DNA from: Bdellovibrionia bacterium
GTDB lineage: Bacteria > Bdellovibrionota > Bdellovibrionia > Bdellovibrionales > JAGQZY01
Length of the DNA: 64,000 bases
Reading direction: 5' to 3'
NCBI GenBank assembly: GCA_030424715.1
Contig: JAUHWH010000002.1
Location: 335,080 to 399,079, forward strand
In this document: positions 8,655-18,814 of the stretch, piece by piece
Layout: the number at the start of each line of letters is the position of its first letter
Numbering within the stretch: position 1 is the first letter of the stretch
Translations under genes and position numbers: made by a program
The notes under the pieces: generated by a model
What the model saw: the letters and a program-made list of their open reading frames with translations, nothing else
Databases searched by the model: none
Told to the model about the DNA's origin: nothing

Positions 8655-11327
8655 TTAGAAATCCTGCCGGTAGGTCACTCCCACAGTCCGACCAAAAGGG
8701 TCATAGATCGCTGTATCGAGGTAACCGTTGGATTGGTACTCTTTGTATTGGGGACGGTTGGTATCGAAAATGTTTCGCACCATCAAAGCAAAAGTACCAT
8801 CCCAAGGTGCCACGTATTGGGCGCGTAGATCCAGCTCGGTTTGGTCTCGGGTCTTTCCGGCCGCTCCAGGATCAGAATCCTGCTCACTGTAGTTGGTTTC
8901 ACCAATTGTTCGTACCGTCGCTGTGTACTCCCAACTGCGGTTACCCATTCCAAGAATCACATTGTTTCTCCAATGCGGAATGCCTGCAAACCCGACTCGG
9001 TTTTCAAGAGGCAGGCCCGGAATAGGCTCCACCAAATACTGCAGCAACAACGAGTGATTCACTTGCGCCGTCAGCTTCCACTCACCGAAAACAGGTAAAG
9101 AGTAGTCGAGTTTAAAATCAAGGCCCTCAACGTCTACGGATGCCAAGTTCACGTTCGGATTGAGCAATGAAGCGACTTCTGAAGTTGCGGTGGGTCGGTT
9201 GACCACGATACCTAAGTTGGTCAAAGCCGCCGCTGACAACAGCTGTTCCGCCCGAAAAATATCTCGTGTGCTCGCTTGCCCCACTTGGTTCTCTTGTGTG
9301 GTTTTCCAGTAATCCACAACAAAAGAAAAGTTACGAGCCAACTGTAAAACAGTTCCAAAGTTGATGGACTGGGTGGTTTCTTCACGCAGATTTCGGTTCC
9401 CTCCCGAGATTTCACGAATTTGGTAAAAAGTATTGGATATTGGATCTTGCGCGAAAGGGAACGAAGTTACCTGAGAGCGATAGAGGTCCGTCAAAGAAGG
9501 CGCCCGAAAACCCGTCCCCCAGGTGCCTCGAAACAACAGGGCATTAAAGGGCTTGTATCGGAAACCAAATTTTGGATTCACTGTGGAACCGAAATCACTG
9601 TAGTTATCGAAACGACCGGCGGCCTGCATTTCGAAACCGGTAAAAGCAGGCAAGGCAAACTCAACATAACCCGACTGAAAGTCGCGGCGCCCCTTACCTG
9701 TACTAGAGGTTCCTCCACCCCACTGCTCTTGGGCTCCGGTGATGGGATCTGTTGTTTGTTCAAACGTCTGCCAAGCATTGGAAGCACCCACGGCTAATGC
9801 CAGAGGACCCGCAGGCAGATCCATGAGTTCACCGGTGGCGGATACATTGATGGTGGTCATGGATGAGTCAATTTGATCGAGTGGCTTGTAGCGCGCGCCC
9901 GGAATCGCATCAAGATTCGCTTTGCTACCCGGGGCAGCAAAAGGGTTAAAGGCTGCCGGGTTACCCTGAGCCGTTTGAAATAAAACCTTTTTATTGGCGT
10001 ATCCGGCAATCCCCTCATTGGTGGTGGTGGAAGCGCCGTGGGAAACCGAGGTTTTCCACTCCCAAGAATCCCAAAAGTAACCTTCGGCTCCCGTTTGAAG
10101 ATTGAAACTGTCGGTTTTCACTTCGCTGATTCGAGGCCCCGCCTCTTCGACCAAGCGATAGCGAACTTGAGTCAAATTACCAGTTGGAGTCAGACCCCAA
10201 GCCGTCGCTGTGGCAGCGGTGATGGTAGTGTCTAATCCACCCGTACTGGTGGCGTTTTCAAAACGATCCGGTGGAGGTGCCAGTTGGTTTTTCACATAAC
10301 GATTGGTGTAAACACCGCGAGCAAAAAGTTTAATGCTTTCTGTGAGATCGTAGTCACCGGTCAAGAGAGCCGATATTTGCTCAATCTTCGGCGTGATTTG
10401 GGAGTATTCGGAATAATCGAAGCGACAAATGCCATTGTCGGAGCGGCCAGCCGGGCAAGGATCAGCCGTCGATCCTGCCTGAGGTCCGTTGGTCGGATCA
10501 TACCAAGTTCCGGGACTACCGAAAGAGGACTGCGCGTCCAATCTTGGACGGGCGTAATCGTAATCACGACTCCAGGTCTCTTGGTTATTACGATATTGGA
10601 GAACGCCAAGGAAAGAACCTTTGGTAAAAGTCTTTCCATAACTTCCCTTGATATCAAGCCGATTGCCTCCAAATTTTTCAGGAGCCATATAGCCCAGCTC
10701 AAGGCTGGCGCCGTCGTAGTTTTTCTTGGTGATAATGTTAATCACACCACCTAAGGCATCCGACCCGTAAATGGCTGAGGCGCCATCTTTTACGATTTCG
10801 ATCCGCTCGACCGCAGCCATTGGCACCAGTGACAAATCCACTGAGCTTGAACCACCAATCGTTGGTAGACGGCCGCCGTCTAAGAGGACCAAAATACGCT
10901 CAGAACCAAAACCACGCAAAGAAGTTGTTGAAGCTCCAGTGCCCGCCCCACCAGTAAGGGCGGTTTCTCGGGTTCCACCAAAACTGGCCACGGTGGTTTC
11001 GCGAAGGACATCACCGACGTTGTTGAACCCTGATCGTGTTAAATACTCTCGATCGAGTGTCAGCAACGGCGAGGGTCCTTCGACGTCAATACGTTTGATG
11101 TGGGACCCGGTGACTTCGATTTTTTCCACCCGACCACTGCTCTGGGGGGCGGGCTGAGCCTCGGCCTCCGCAGTAGCCTCTTCGGTGTCCGGAGCCTGAT
11201 CACTATCAGATGCTTGATCTGAGCTTTGCTCGGTGCTCGCGGTGTTGGCTTGATCAGCATCGTCTTGTGCCCACCCCATTAACGGACAGAAAAACAAAGC
11301 CACTATAAGTGTCCCTAATTTAATCAT
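8655..11327 (-). CDS. TonB-dependent outer-membrane receptor (paralogue A)
   Basis: An 890-residue receptor with a signal peptide (MIKLGTLIVALFFCPLMGWA), a Gln/Asp/Glu-rich low-complexity segment to about 60, a TonB-box-like KIEVTGSHIKR, a plug domain (LRGFGSERILVLLDGGR, VERIEIVKDGASAIYGSDA, GGVINIITKK) and a long beta-barrel. It ends in a terminal Phe (GVTYRQDF), as expected for Bam-dependent insertion. The VEGPSP stretch after the TonB box and the overall plan recur in the receptor at 12336, so the two are paralogues. The ligand cannot be told from sequence. It lies beside the TonB2-like motor operon, its likely power source. Confidence 0.9.
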   Translation of the reverse strand: MIKLGTLIVALFFCPLMGWAQDDADQANTASTEQSSDQASDSDQAPDTEEATAEAEAQPAPQSSGRVEKIEVTGSHIKRIDVEGPSPLLTLDREYLTRSGFNNVGDVLRETTVASFGGTRETALTGGAGTGASTTSLRGFGSERILVLLDGGRLPTIGGSSSVDLSLVPMAAVERIEIVKDGASAIYGSDALGGVINIITKKNYDGASLELGYMAPEKFGGNRLDIKGSYGKTFTKGSFLGVLQYRNNQETWSRDYDYARPRLDAQSSFGSPGTWYDPTNGPQAGSTADPCPAGRSDNGICRFDYSEYSQITPKIEQISALLTGDYDLTESIKLFARGVYTNRYVKNQLAPPPDRFENATSTGGLDTTITAATATAWGLTPTGNLTQVRYRLVEEAGPRISEVKTDSFNLQTGAEGYFWDSWEWKTSVSHGASTTTNEGIAGYANKKVLFQTAQGNPAAFNPFAAPGSKANLDAIPGARYKPLDQIDSSMTTINVSATGELMDLPAGPLALAVGASNAWQTFEQTTDPITGAQEQWGGGTSSTGKGRRDFQSGYVEFALPAFTGFEMQAAGRFDNYSDFGSTVNPKFGFRYKPFNALLFRGTWGTGFRAPSLTDLYRSQVTSFPFAQDPISNTFYQIREISGGNRNLREETTQSINFGTVLQLARNFSFVVDYWKTTQENQVGQASTRDIFRAEQLLSAAALTNLGIVVNRPTATSEVASLLNPNVNLASVDVEGLDFKLDYSLPVFGEWKLTAQVNHSLLLQYLVEPIPGLPLENRVGFAGIPHWRNNVILGMGNRSWEYTATVRTIGETNYSEQDSDPGAAGKTRDQTELDLRAQYVAPWDGTFALMVRNIFDTNRPQYKEYQSNGYLDTAIYDPFGRTVGVTYRQDF

Positions 11328-11564
11328 ATGTAACTACCCCACAGAAAAATGATGAATCCCTGACATGTTCTTGAGACACGCCAGCGCAAATTTCTAGCGA
11401 TCCAGTGGAATCCACACAACTAAAAAACACTGATACCTGGCGTTATTGACCGCGCTAAGGTCACAGGTTCTGGCAATGCCAAGTGTATTGCGAAAAAAAC
11501 CAAGACCTGCATTGACCGCTGTTACCTCCTTAAAGTATCGCTGTCGCAGATCAAGGAGCTGGTT

Positions 11565-12104
11565 ATGCTTAAAAAAATATCACTCATGTTTTTCTTTTCC
11601 GTGCTGCTGAGTTCGTTTGCACACTCCATGTTTATTTTTTCACCATCCATCACCTATCTTACTCAAAAGCAAAATGATGGAACCAATCCAGAGAGCAACG
11701 CAAAGCTCACCCTTATTGATTTACGCCTCGGCCATGTCATGGATTTTGGCTTATACCTGGGCGGTCTTTATTCCATTCACGATCACAACACAGTCGCCAA
11801 TTCATCAGACTCTTATTTTGGTCCCAGTATCGGCTATTACAACTCGGGATTTTTCGTAGTCGGGACTTTCTATGTCTTTGGAGAACGGGACCTGACCAAC
11901 GGAACAGGAAAATACACCGACGTGAGTGGTTATCAAGTGGACATCTCCTACTCGGTGCCAGTCGCAGAGGGTATTCTCGTCGGCCCTCAATTGACCTTGC
12001 ACAATATTGAGTTTTCTGACTTTCAAATCGCCGGTAGCTCAAACCCCACCAGCTACAGCTTTTCAAGCGTGTCGCCATACTTCAATGTGACTTTTTTGTT
12101 TTAG
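11565..12104 (+). CDS. Small outer-membrane beta-barrel protein
   Basis: A 179-residue protein with a signal peptide (KISLMFFFSVLLSSFAHS) and alternating beta-strands rich in Gly and aromatics (YLGGLYSIHDH, GPSIGYYNSGFFVVGTFYV, YQVDISYSV) that ends in VTFLF, a C-terminal Phe barrel signal. The size suggests an eight-stranded barrel. The gene is divergent from receptor A and upstream of receptor B; the 237-bp space before it likely holds both promoters. AAGGAG lies eight bases before the ATG. No specific family was recognised. Confidence 0.65.
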   Translation: MLKKISLMFFFSVLLSSFAHSMFIFSPSITYLTQKQNDGTNPESNAKLTLIDLRLGHVMDFGLYLGGLYSIHDHNTVANSSDSYFGPSIGYYNSGFFVVGTFYVFGERDLTNGTGKYTDVSGYQVDISYSVPVAEGILVGPQLTLHNIEFSDFQIAGSSNPTSYSFSSVSPYFNVTFLF

Positions 12105-12335
12105 GCGTCCTAAAAACTTAGCATCACCACGACCCCATCCAAAGATGGCTTGGGGCCAATGGCTCTGAAAAGCAATACAGCAGCGGCAGGCGTGGCCAAC
12201 TGCCCCATTGACACAACTTTAACAATTCTCCTTCGGCTTTTGCTTTACCCCAGACACAGCATCTTATAAGGTGCGGCGGCATCTACAGGTGAGGGGACCA
12301 ACAATCACCGGATGAACTCGAACGGGAGATAGGGC

Positions 12336-15002
12336 ATGGCTTTTAAGGGATTCGTATTTTCAGGACTCATGGTGTTCTCATTGTTTGCTGGCGCGCAGTC
12401 AGACTCTGATGTGGTCGAAGCCGACGAAATCAAACAGCAGCGAGAGGCCCAACTCACTGTCGAAGAGAGCTCTCTGAAGAATGATGATTCTCAACCCAGT
12501 CAAACATCAGGACAATCGGTCGAGCGCATTGAAGTGACGGGGTCCTACGTTCGTCGGATTGACGTCGAAGGTCCCAGCCCAGTCGTTACTATTCAAAAAG
12601 AAGACTTTGAAAAAGCGGGTGTGGACACGGTGAGCGACTATCTTCGTGAAAGCGCCATGTTCACCGGCTCATCGGATTCTGGTAACCGTGATGGTTACTT
12701 TCGTTTTCGTGGCCAGCACGCGGGCAGCACTTTGGTTTTAATCAATGGCATGCGACTCCCCCAACTGGGTGGAGACCAACGGGGCTTCTACACTGGGGTG
12801 GAAGCTATCCCCACCAACGTGATTGAGCGAGTGGAAGTGGTGAAAGATGGGAGCTCCGCTCTCTATGGGTCCGACGCCATGGCCGGGGTGATGAACTTTA
12901 TCACCAAGAAAGATTACGACGGCGCCGAGTACGCCACCCGCATTAACGTGCCAGAGATCAACGCCGGGATACAACAAAACCACACCCTCTCGTTTGGTAA
13001 AAGCTACGCCCGCGGCGGCTGGTTCGCCAGCACCCAGTTTGTGGAACAGCGAGGCTATACCGAGCAAGATGCAGGGAACTTTTATCAGGACCGTTCATTG
13101 GTTAATGGGCGCTCCTCTGAAAACACGGTCTCTTTTTTTGATTCCGCCACTGGTGGCGATGGCACTGAAGTTGATGCCCCCGGTAGCTGCCCCGGAGATG
13201 CCTCTGGGAGAGATTGCGACACTGACTACCGCAATGTCGATTATGTGCGGGACTCTCGTCAAAACATCGGAACTCTGGTTTCAGGCCAGTATGAAGTGAA
13301 CTCAGACATTACTGTCTCGATGGTCGGAATGTACAACCGTCGACAACGGACCGAAAGAGGCCGCCCGCGCTTTATCAACCTTGGCGAACAAGCTGGTAAC
13401 GAACGCCTTCTGGTTTCAAGCCTCGGTTCTCCCACTCTACAAGCCGCCGCCGATGGCAAAAGCTATGTTGAGCTTAAGTCTTTACCCATGGATGAAATTG
13501 GCCCTCGTAACATCGACATTCTGCAAAACGCCTACTCCGCACAAGCAAAAGTCGCGGGATACTATCTAGACACCTGGAGATGGGACATTAGCGGGAGCTA
13601 TGCCTACACTCTCGAAGAGCAGTTTCACAACAATGGCCTGGTCACCGAAGCCGGCGTGACCAATGCCTTGCAGAGTGGATGGAACCCTTTGAGCGTTGGT
13701 CCCTCAAACAGCGGCGCTCTCAACGGGGCCCAGATTCAAGGGACCGAAGCCTACGAAGCATCTATGTCCACCGTGCGGATGCTCACGACCGGTGAGCTGC
13801 TCGACATGAATGACGTCTACGGGACAGGTGGCCCAGTCTCCGTCGCAGTGGGTGTGGAGGCGCAATACGAGACCACCAATGACGCCCATGATGAGATCTT
13901 GATTGGCCAAGTGGCCAACCAAAACTTTTTCCCGAACCAAGGCGGCAGTCGCTCGGTGAACTCCATGTTTACGGAATTTGTCCTCTACCCTCTCAATGCG
14001 GTAGAGGTTCAGTTGGCCGGACGTATGGACTCTTACTCTGATTTTGGAGAGACCTTCAATCCGAAAGTTTCCGTGGGATATCGCCCCTCCAACAAAGTTT
14101 TGTTGCGTTCATCATGGGGCACCAACTTTAAAGCGCCCAGTGTGCGTAACTTGATCGAACGGGATCAGGTGGGTTACGAGCGCCTGCAGTTTTGTGATCA
14201 CTCTGACAAGGACGGCTGCAAGCGTAACTTTGCGCCGGTCACCCGATACCGGGTCGACGAGCTTCGCCCCGAGCGCGGTGTGAACTACAACTTTGGAACC
14301 GTTATTCAGCCCAACAGAAAATGGACCTTTACCATTGATCAATGGAACTTCGAGGGCAGTGAAACATTCTCTCGCCTCAGCTCAGGTGCCTACAGCAATA
14401 TCTACAATGGCTTGCTGAACCGAGCCCCTGGATCAGTTGATACAAAATTTAACGAAATTGGGGTTGAGTTCGACCGCGACGCCGATGGCAACCCCATCAA
14501 TGTTCGAATTCCGGCAGTGGTGAATTTGGGTGAAAAAACCATTCGTGGCTTGGACATCAACGTGGCCTTTAACAGCCCCATTCGCCTGTTTGGTCGCGTG
14601 CTCAGGGCTAATGCCAACATGGAGCACACCCATATGCTTCTTTATGAAGAGCAAACGGCTGAGGTTCTCGAACCCTTCTTTCGGCGTGATCTCGAATGGA
14701 AAAACACCATGAGCTTTGGCTTTTCAACCAAACGTCACTCTTACCGCTGGGCGGCACGCACCCTGGCCGGAGACACCGACACCGATGCCTCCATTCGGAC
14801 CCATACTGAGTATGACTTTAACTACAACTACGACCTGCCTTTTTGGACGGCGCAGCTGTCGTTTGGAGTAAAAAACCTATTGAACACGCGGCCGCCTGTG
14901 GATCGTGGACGCAACTTCGTGGACTTCACCGACGGATACAACAGTTACGCTTTTCAGGCGCTTGGGCGACGCTACTACGTGGGCTACAGTCACACCTTCT
15001 GA
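12336..15002 (+). CDS. TonB-dependent outer-membrane receptor (paralogue B)
   Basis: An 888-residue receptor with a signal peptide (MAFKGFVFSGLMVFSLFAGA), a charged leader, TonB-box-like ERIEVTGSYVRR, plug motifs (FRFRGQHAGSTLVLINGMR, VIERVEVVKDGSSALYGSDA, GVMNFITKK) and a barrel ending YYVGYSHTF. An internal Cys-containing loop (PGSCPGDASGRDCDTDY) matches a similar CPAGRSDNGIC loop in paralogue A, which suggests a shared extracellular disulfide loop. GGGAGATAGGGC precedes the ATG. The ligand is unknown. Confidence 0.9.
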   Translation: MAFKGFVFSGLMVFSLFAGAQSDSDVVEADEIKQQREAQLTVEESSLKNDDSQPSQTSGQSVERIEVTGSYVRRIDVEGPSPVVTIQKEDFEKAGVDTVSDYLRESAMFTGSSDSGNRDGYFRFRGQHAGSTLVLINGMRLPQLGGDQRGFYTGVEAIPTNVIERVEVVKDGSSALYGSDAMAGVMNFITKKDYDGAEYATRINVPEINAGIQQNHTLSFGKSYARGGWFASTQFVEQRGYTEQDAGNFYQDRSLVNGRSSENTVSFFDSATGGDGTEVDAPGSCPGDASGRDCDTDYRNVDYVRDSRQNIGTLVSGQYEVNSDITVSMVGMYNRRQRTERGRPRFINLGEQAGNERLLVSSLGSPTLQAAADGKSYVELKSLPMDEIGPRNIDILQNAYSAQAKVAGYYLDTWRWDISGSYAYTLEEQFHNNGLVTEAGVTNALQSGWNPLSVGPSNSGALNGAQIQGTEAYEASMSTVRMLTTGELLDMNDVYGTGGPVSVAVGVEAQYETTNDAHDEILIGQVANQNFFPNQGGSRSVNSMFTEFVLYPLNAVEVQLAGRMDSYSDFGETFNPKVSVGYRPSNKVLLRSSWGTNFKAPSVRNLIERDQVGYERLQFCDHSDKDGCKRNFAPVTRYRVDELRPERGVNYNFGTVIQPNRKWTFTIDQWNFEGSETFSRLSSGAYSNIYNGLLNRAPGSVDTKFNEIGVEFDRDADGNPINVRIPAVVNLGEKTIRGLDINVAFNSPIRLFGRVLRANANMEHTHMLLYEEQTAEVLEPFFRRDLEWKNTMSFGFSTKRHSYRWAARTLAGDTDTDASIRTHTEYDFNYNYDLPFWTAQLSFGVKNLLNTRPPVDRGRNFVDFTDGYNSYAFQALGRRYYVGYSHTF

Positions 15003-15276
15003 ATCCGCGAAGTCATTGAACCAAGTAAGGCATTATTAAAACGAGAATTCTTTTTTTCCAATAGAAGTCTCTATCAATTCCCCACCTTTTTTTGCCGAGA
15101 GACTCAAAAACCGACTCTATCAATATAATAAATTTTCAAAAAGTGTTTAGGTTGTTGTCGAAAGCCACTGTTCGGTTTTGAAGTCGGCATTTTTTGTTTC
15201 AAAAAGAGACTTTCCTTTAGTGCGCCCTACTTTGGTCCGAAGACCTTAGTAAGACTATTCACGAGAGGGAAGCACC

Positions 15277-15684
15277 ATGAATCACACGCACAGTCGTTCG
15301 TCTTCTTTGGGTTTTGTACCGACCCACCTAATAACCGCTATTTTTCTTTTGCTGATGGGCTCACAAGCTCTCGGCATCGGAGCCGACAAATGTCCAAAAG
15401 CCGGCGACCACTCGCTGAGCGCGGTTCATTACCAACTGTTCGCCTCTTATCAAACCAGCTTCGATGGCTATGAGATGCCCTGCTCCATGCAGTGTTTTGA
15501 TAAAACACAGTGCATGCATCGCTGTCAGAGTAAAAAAGCTAACGCAGCTCTCGCCAAACAGTTTTCAAAATTGCTAAACGAGAAGCAGCTCAGCCATTGT
15601 CAGAGCTATACCCAGGTTTGTCTCAAGCAATGTGACGCCGATGATCCAGGCTGCCAAAAAGCCTGCCAGGGCACCAACGGCTAA
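15277..15684 (+). CDS. Small cysteine-rich secreted protein, unknown function
   Basis: A 135-residue protein with a long N-terminal region and a hydrophobic export segment (LITAIFLLLMGSQALG, about 20-35), leaving a mature domain of about 100 residues with ten or so cysteines in CxxxC spacing: CSMQC, CMHRC, CLKQC and CQKAC. Such spacing suggests paired helices stapled by disulfides. GAGAGGGAAGC precedes the ATG. It stands alone after receptor B. No family was recognised, so no function is offered. Confidence 0.65.
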   Translation: MNHTHSRSSSLGFVPTHLITAIFLLLMGSQALGIGADKCPKAGDHSLSAVHYQLFASYQTSFDGYEMPCSMQCFDKTQCMHRCQSKKANAALAKQFSKLLNEKQLSHCQSYTQVCLKQCDADDPGCQKACQGTNG

Positions 15685-15758
15685 CAAACACACCTCTTCA
15701 CAACGGAGAGCTATCCTACTAAGAGGTTGAACAACCAACCCTCTCAAGTCACGAATGC

Positions 15759-16637
15759 TTAAAGCTTGGGTGGGAATGGGGTGGACGATTCGACTTTTTG
15801 TATTTCGCCCTTGTATGGGAACTCCAGGCTCTGGGCATGGAGCATCAGGCGCGGTGCCGATTTTTTGTTGCCGTACACGGAATCTCCAAGGATAGGAAAC
15901 CCCTTGTGGGCCAACTGCACTCGCAGCTGATGGGTGCGACCAGTTTTTGGCCGACAAAGGATCTTGTGCCCCAACCCAGGCAGCGTCTCCACCCGTTGGA
16001 ATTCACTGATTGCCTCATCACCACTGTCCGAAACCTTAAAAAAGAACTTCAGCTTGCTGGTGGAGCCACGCTTGATGAAGTCCTTTTGACGCCACTTTTC
16101 CGGGGGTGAGGTTTCGCCCTCTTCTACCAGCGCGATGTACTGCTTCTGTATTTTTCGGTGCTTAAAAAGGTCGGCGATTTCTTTGTTGGCACTTCTTTGT
16201 TTCGTCATCAAAACCAAACCGGAAGTGCCACGGTCCAACCGGTGGTGGAGACCCACATAGGGCAAGCCTTGGGGAAAGTCTTTCTGCTGGATAAAATACA
16301 GGCGCACTTGATCGTAAAGATTGTCTTCAAAAGCTTTTAATGTCTTTTGGGTGGGCAAATCGGTTGGCTTATCCAGGATGAGCCAATCTTTGGCCTCTTT
16401 GGTGATCTGAAGGTCGACCGGCGGCGCTTTCCGCGACACCAAAAGAACACGGGAGCGTGGCCGGATGCTTTTGTTCATTGATGGCATCATCCGATCATTG
16501 ACATACACGGCCCAATCTTTGATCGACTCGTGAGCCATATTGATATTGGCTGTCTTCAAACCGTGGGCAACGATATCTTTCAGCGGCGTCGCATAATCGG
16601 AACTCTTAAATTCTATAAAAAAAACCGGACGATTCAC
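15759..16637 (-). CDS. RluA-family RNA pseudouridine synthase
   Basis: A 292-residue enzyme that should isomerise uridine to pseudouridine in rRNA or tRNA. The catalytic motif HHRLDRGTSGLVLMTK holds the essential Asp (HRLDRGTSG), and the conserved GRTHQLRVQLAHKGFPILGDSVYG is near the C-terminus. The N-terminus (YVNDRMMPSMNKSIRPRSRV) resembles an S4-like RNA-binding element. The GTG start overlaps the stop of the prolyl oligopeptidase gene by one base (TAGTG), so the two are co-translated. The target uridine cannot be assigned. Confidence 0.85.
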   Translation of the reverse strand: MNRPVFFIEFKSSDYATPLKDIVAHGLKTANINMAHESIKDWAVYVNDRMMPSMNKSIRPRSRVLLVSRKAPPVDLQITKEAKDWLILDKPTDLPTQKTLKAFEDNLYDQVRLYFIQQKDFPQGLPYVGLHHRLDRGTSGLVLMTKQRSANKEIADLFKHRKIQKQYIALVEEGETSPPEKWRQKDFIKRGSTSKLKFFFKVSDSGDEAISEFQRVETLPGLGHKILCRPKTGRTHQLRVQLAHKGFPILGDSVYGNKKSAPRLMLHAQSLEFPYKGEIQKVESSTPFPPKL

Positions 16638-18739
16638 TATTGAATCGTCTTGTACAAAAATTCGTAGGACAGCGCACGCATGCGAGCTTTTTGCTTAAGG
16701 TTCGCACTGGCGGCATGACCGCCCTCGGTGTTTTCGTAGTAGCGGATATTTTTATGGCCCTGACTCATCATTTTCGCGGCCATTTTACGCGCATGACCGG
16801 GATGCACGCGGTCGTCTTTGGTTGAGGTCATCAAAAACAGCTCTGGGTAATCCTCGTCTTTCGATACATTATGGTAAGGCGAGTATCCTAAGAGATAGTT
16901 TTTCATGTCCGACTTTTTAGGATCACCGTACTCCCCGACCCAAGAGGCACCGGCTAATAATTGTGAGTAACGAATCATGTCTAACAGGGGCACATGGCAA
17001 AGAACCGCTTTAAAAAGATCCGGGCGACGGGTCATCACGGCACCGACCAGTAGACCACCATTGCTCCCGCCCTGTATTGCCAACTTCTCTTTGGTGGTGG
17101 TGCCCCGCTTGATGAGGTCTTCACCAACGGCGATAAAGTCGTCGTAGGCTTTGTGACGTTTGGTTTTTAAGGCGGACTGATGCCACTTGGGTCCAAACTC
17201 ACCACCGCCACGGATATTGGCCATGACATAGAGTCCCCCATTTTCGAGCCACAGCTTACCCACCACGGGTTTGTAGCGTGGAGTGAGAGAGATCTCAAAG
17301 CCCCCATAGCCGTAAAGCAAGGTGGGCGCTTTGCCGGACTCAATCACATCCGAGCGACCAATCAGAAAGTATGGCACTTGAGTGCCGTCTTTACTGGTGG
17401 CCCAAACCTGCTTCACCGTCATTCCCTTACTTGAGAACTTCGAGGGTAAGGACTTGAGCTTTTGGTTGGCTTGGCTTTTCGCCGAATGCAAATACAGAGC
17501 ATCCGGGCTCAAAAAACCAGTCAGGGTAAAAAAGAAGTCACTTTTGTAAGGACTCACCGATGACAAGGTCACATGGGCGTTGTCCTTCACCGGGATCAGC
17601 TTCGCTTTGGCAAATCCATCACGCTCCCAACCCACGGCAAAAATCTTACCGGTGACACTCTCCAGGGCGTTGATCAAAACTTTATCTTTTGAAATGGCAA
17701 TCCTTAAAATAGAGCTCTTGGCGTCGGGTGCAAATAGACTTTGCACATCAGAAGCTTGAACTTTCTTATTTTTGACCACGCGACGAGCAACAGCGATGAG
17801 GCTGCCGGAGGGATAGACCTTTTCGTCGACGGTCCAATCCTTGCGAAGTTCCACTATAAAATGGTTTTTAAAAAGCCCATGAATCTCTGCACTATCCTGC
17901 AATGGAATGGATAAACTTTTTCCGTTCTCATAGACGAACATAGACTTGGTGAAAAAAGTCTCCCAACGACCGAGTAAAGCGGTTTTCCCGCTATCATCCA
18001 CAAAAGTTTGGGCAAACCCGCCCATATCTGTTTTCTTGGCTTCCAGGACCAACTTTGCCTGGGACAGCGGCGTGCCACGCTTCCAAACTTTCACCAAGCG
18101 AGGATACCCTGACTCTGTTAGTGACTCGGCCCCCTCATTGGTGGCAACAAAGATATGATTGCCATCGAGCCAATCCACCCACGATTTGGCTTCTCGCAAG
18201 TAAAAACCTTTTTTTACAAAGGCCTTTCTCTTCGTATCGAATTCACGAACCTCAACGGCGTCTTTGCCACCGCGAGACAAGCGCAGCAAACAACGTTGGT
18301 ATTGCGGAGGCCGACAGTTGGCCCCTTTAAAAACCCAGTTCTCTTTCTCTTTTTTAGAGAGACGATCGAGGTCTAAGACAGTCTCCCAACGTGGCCGCTT
18401 CCGCTTATAGGAATTTAGAGTGGTTCGTCTCCAGAGGCCTCGAACATGTTTGTCATCTTGCCAAAAGTTGTAAAGATAGTCCCCTTTGATGTCCACAAAC
18501 GGAATTTTGTCCTTCGCCTGTAGAATTTCAAGGGCGTTTTTTTCTAGGGATTTGTATCGATCAGAGGCTGTGATCTCTTGTAAGGTTTTTTCGTTCTGCT
18601 TCTTTACCCAGGAGAGAGCTTTCTCCCCTTCAACATTTTCTAGCCAGAGATGGGGATCATTCTGACCATCGAGTCGGACTTGATGACCAGCACAAGAAAC
18701 CAAAATGAGTAAAATAAGAACTCGCCCAACGATAGTCAC
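16637..18739 (-). CDS. Prolyl oligopeptidase family serine peptidase (S9A), lipoprotein
   Basis: A 700-residue peptidase with an N-terminal beta-propeller and C-terminal alpha/beta-hydrolase domain. The nucleophile is Ser559 in GGSNGGLL, with Asp642/643 in DDRVHPGH and His675 in EGGHAAS. The leader ends in LVSC (Cys16), a lipobox, so it is probably anchored to a membrane facing the periplasm or the outside. S9A enzymes cut short peptides after proline. It is followed by the overlapping RluA gene. The start has GGAGG nearby (seen as cctcctc at 18745-18751). Confidence 0.88.
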   Translation of the reverse strand: MTIVGRVLILLILVSCAGHQVRLDGQNDPHLWLENVEGEKALSWVKKQNEKTLQEITASDRYKSLEKNALEILQAKDKIPFVDIKGDYLYNFWQDDKHVRGLWRRTTLNSYKRKRPRWETVLDLDRLSKKEKENWVFKGANCRPPQYQRCLLRLSRGGKDAVEVREFDTKRKAFVKKGFYLREAKSWVDWLDGNHIFVATNEGAESLTESGYPRLVKVWKRGTPLSQAKLVLEAKKTDMGGFAQTFVDDSGKTALLGRWETFFTKSMFVYENGKSLSIPLQDSAEIHGLFKNHFIVELRKDWTVDEKVYPSGSLIAVARRVVKNKKVQASDVQSLFAPDAKSSILRIAISKDKVLINALESVTGKIFAVGWERDGFAKAKLIPVKDNAHVTLSSVSPYKSDFFFTLTGFLSPDALYLHSAKSQANQKLKSLPSKFSSKGMTVKQVWATSKDGTQVPYFLIGRSDVIESGKAPTLLYGYGGFEISLTPRYKPVVGKLWLENGGLYVMANIRGGGEFGPKWHQSALKTKRHKAYDDFIAVGEDLIKRGTTTKEKLAIQGGSNGGLLVGAVMTRRPDLFKAVLCHVPLLDMIRYSQLLAGASWVGEYGDPKKSDMKNYLLGYSPYHNVSKDEDYPELFLMTSTKDDRVHPGHARKMAAKMMSQGHKNIRYYENTEGGHAASANLKQKARMRALSYEFLYKTIQ

Positions 18740-18814
18740 AACGGACCTCCTCTAAAAAAGGCCATTGCAGAAAAATGCTCCGGCTTTTCACTAAAGGCTT
18801 CTTTTTAATGGGTC

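Noticed and set aside
12738-13067. Minus-strand frame inside receptor B
   Set aside because: A shadow of the TonB-dependent receptor frame; the receptor has clear plug and barrel motifs.
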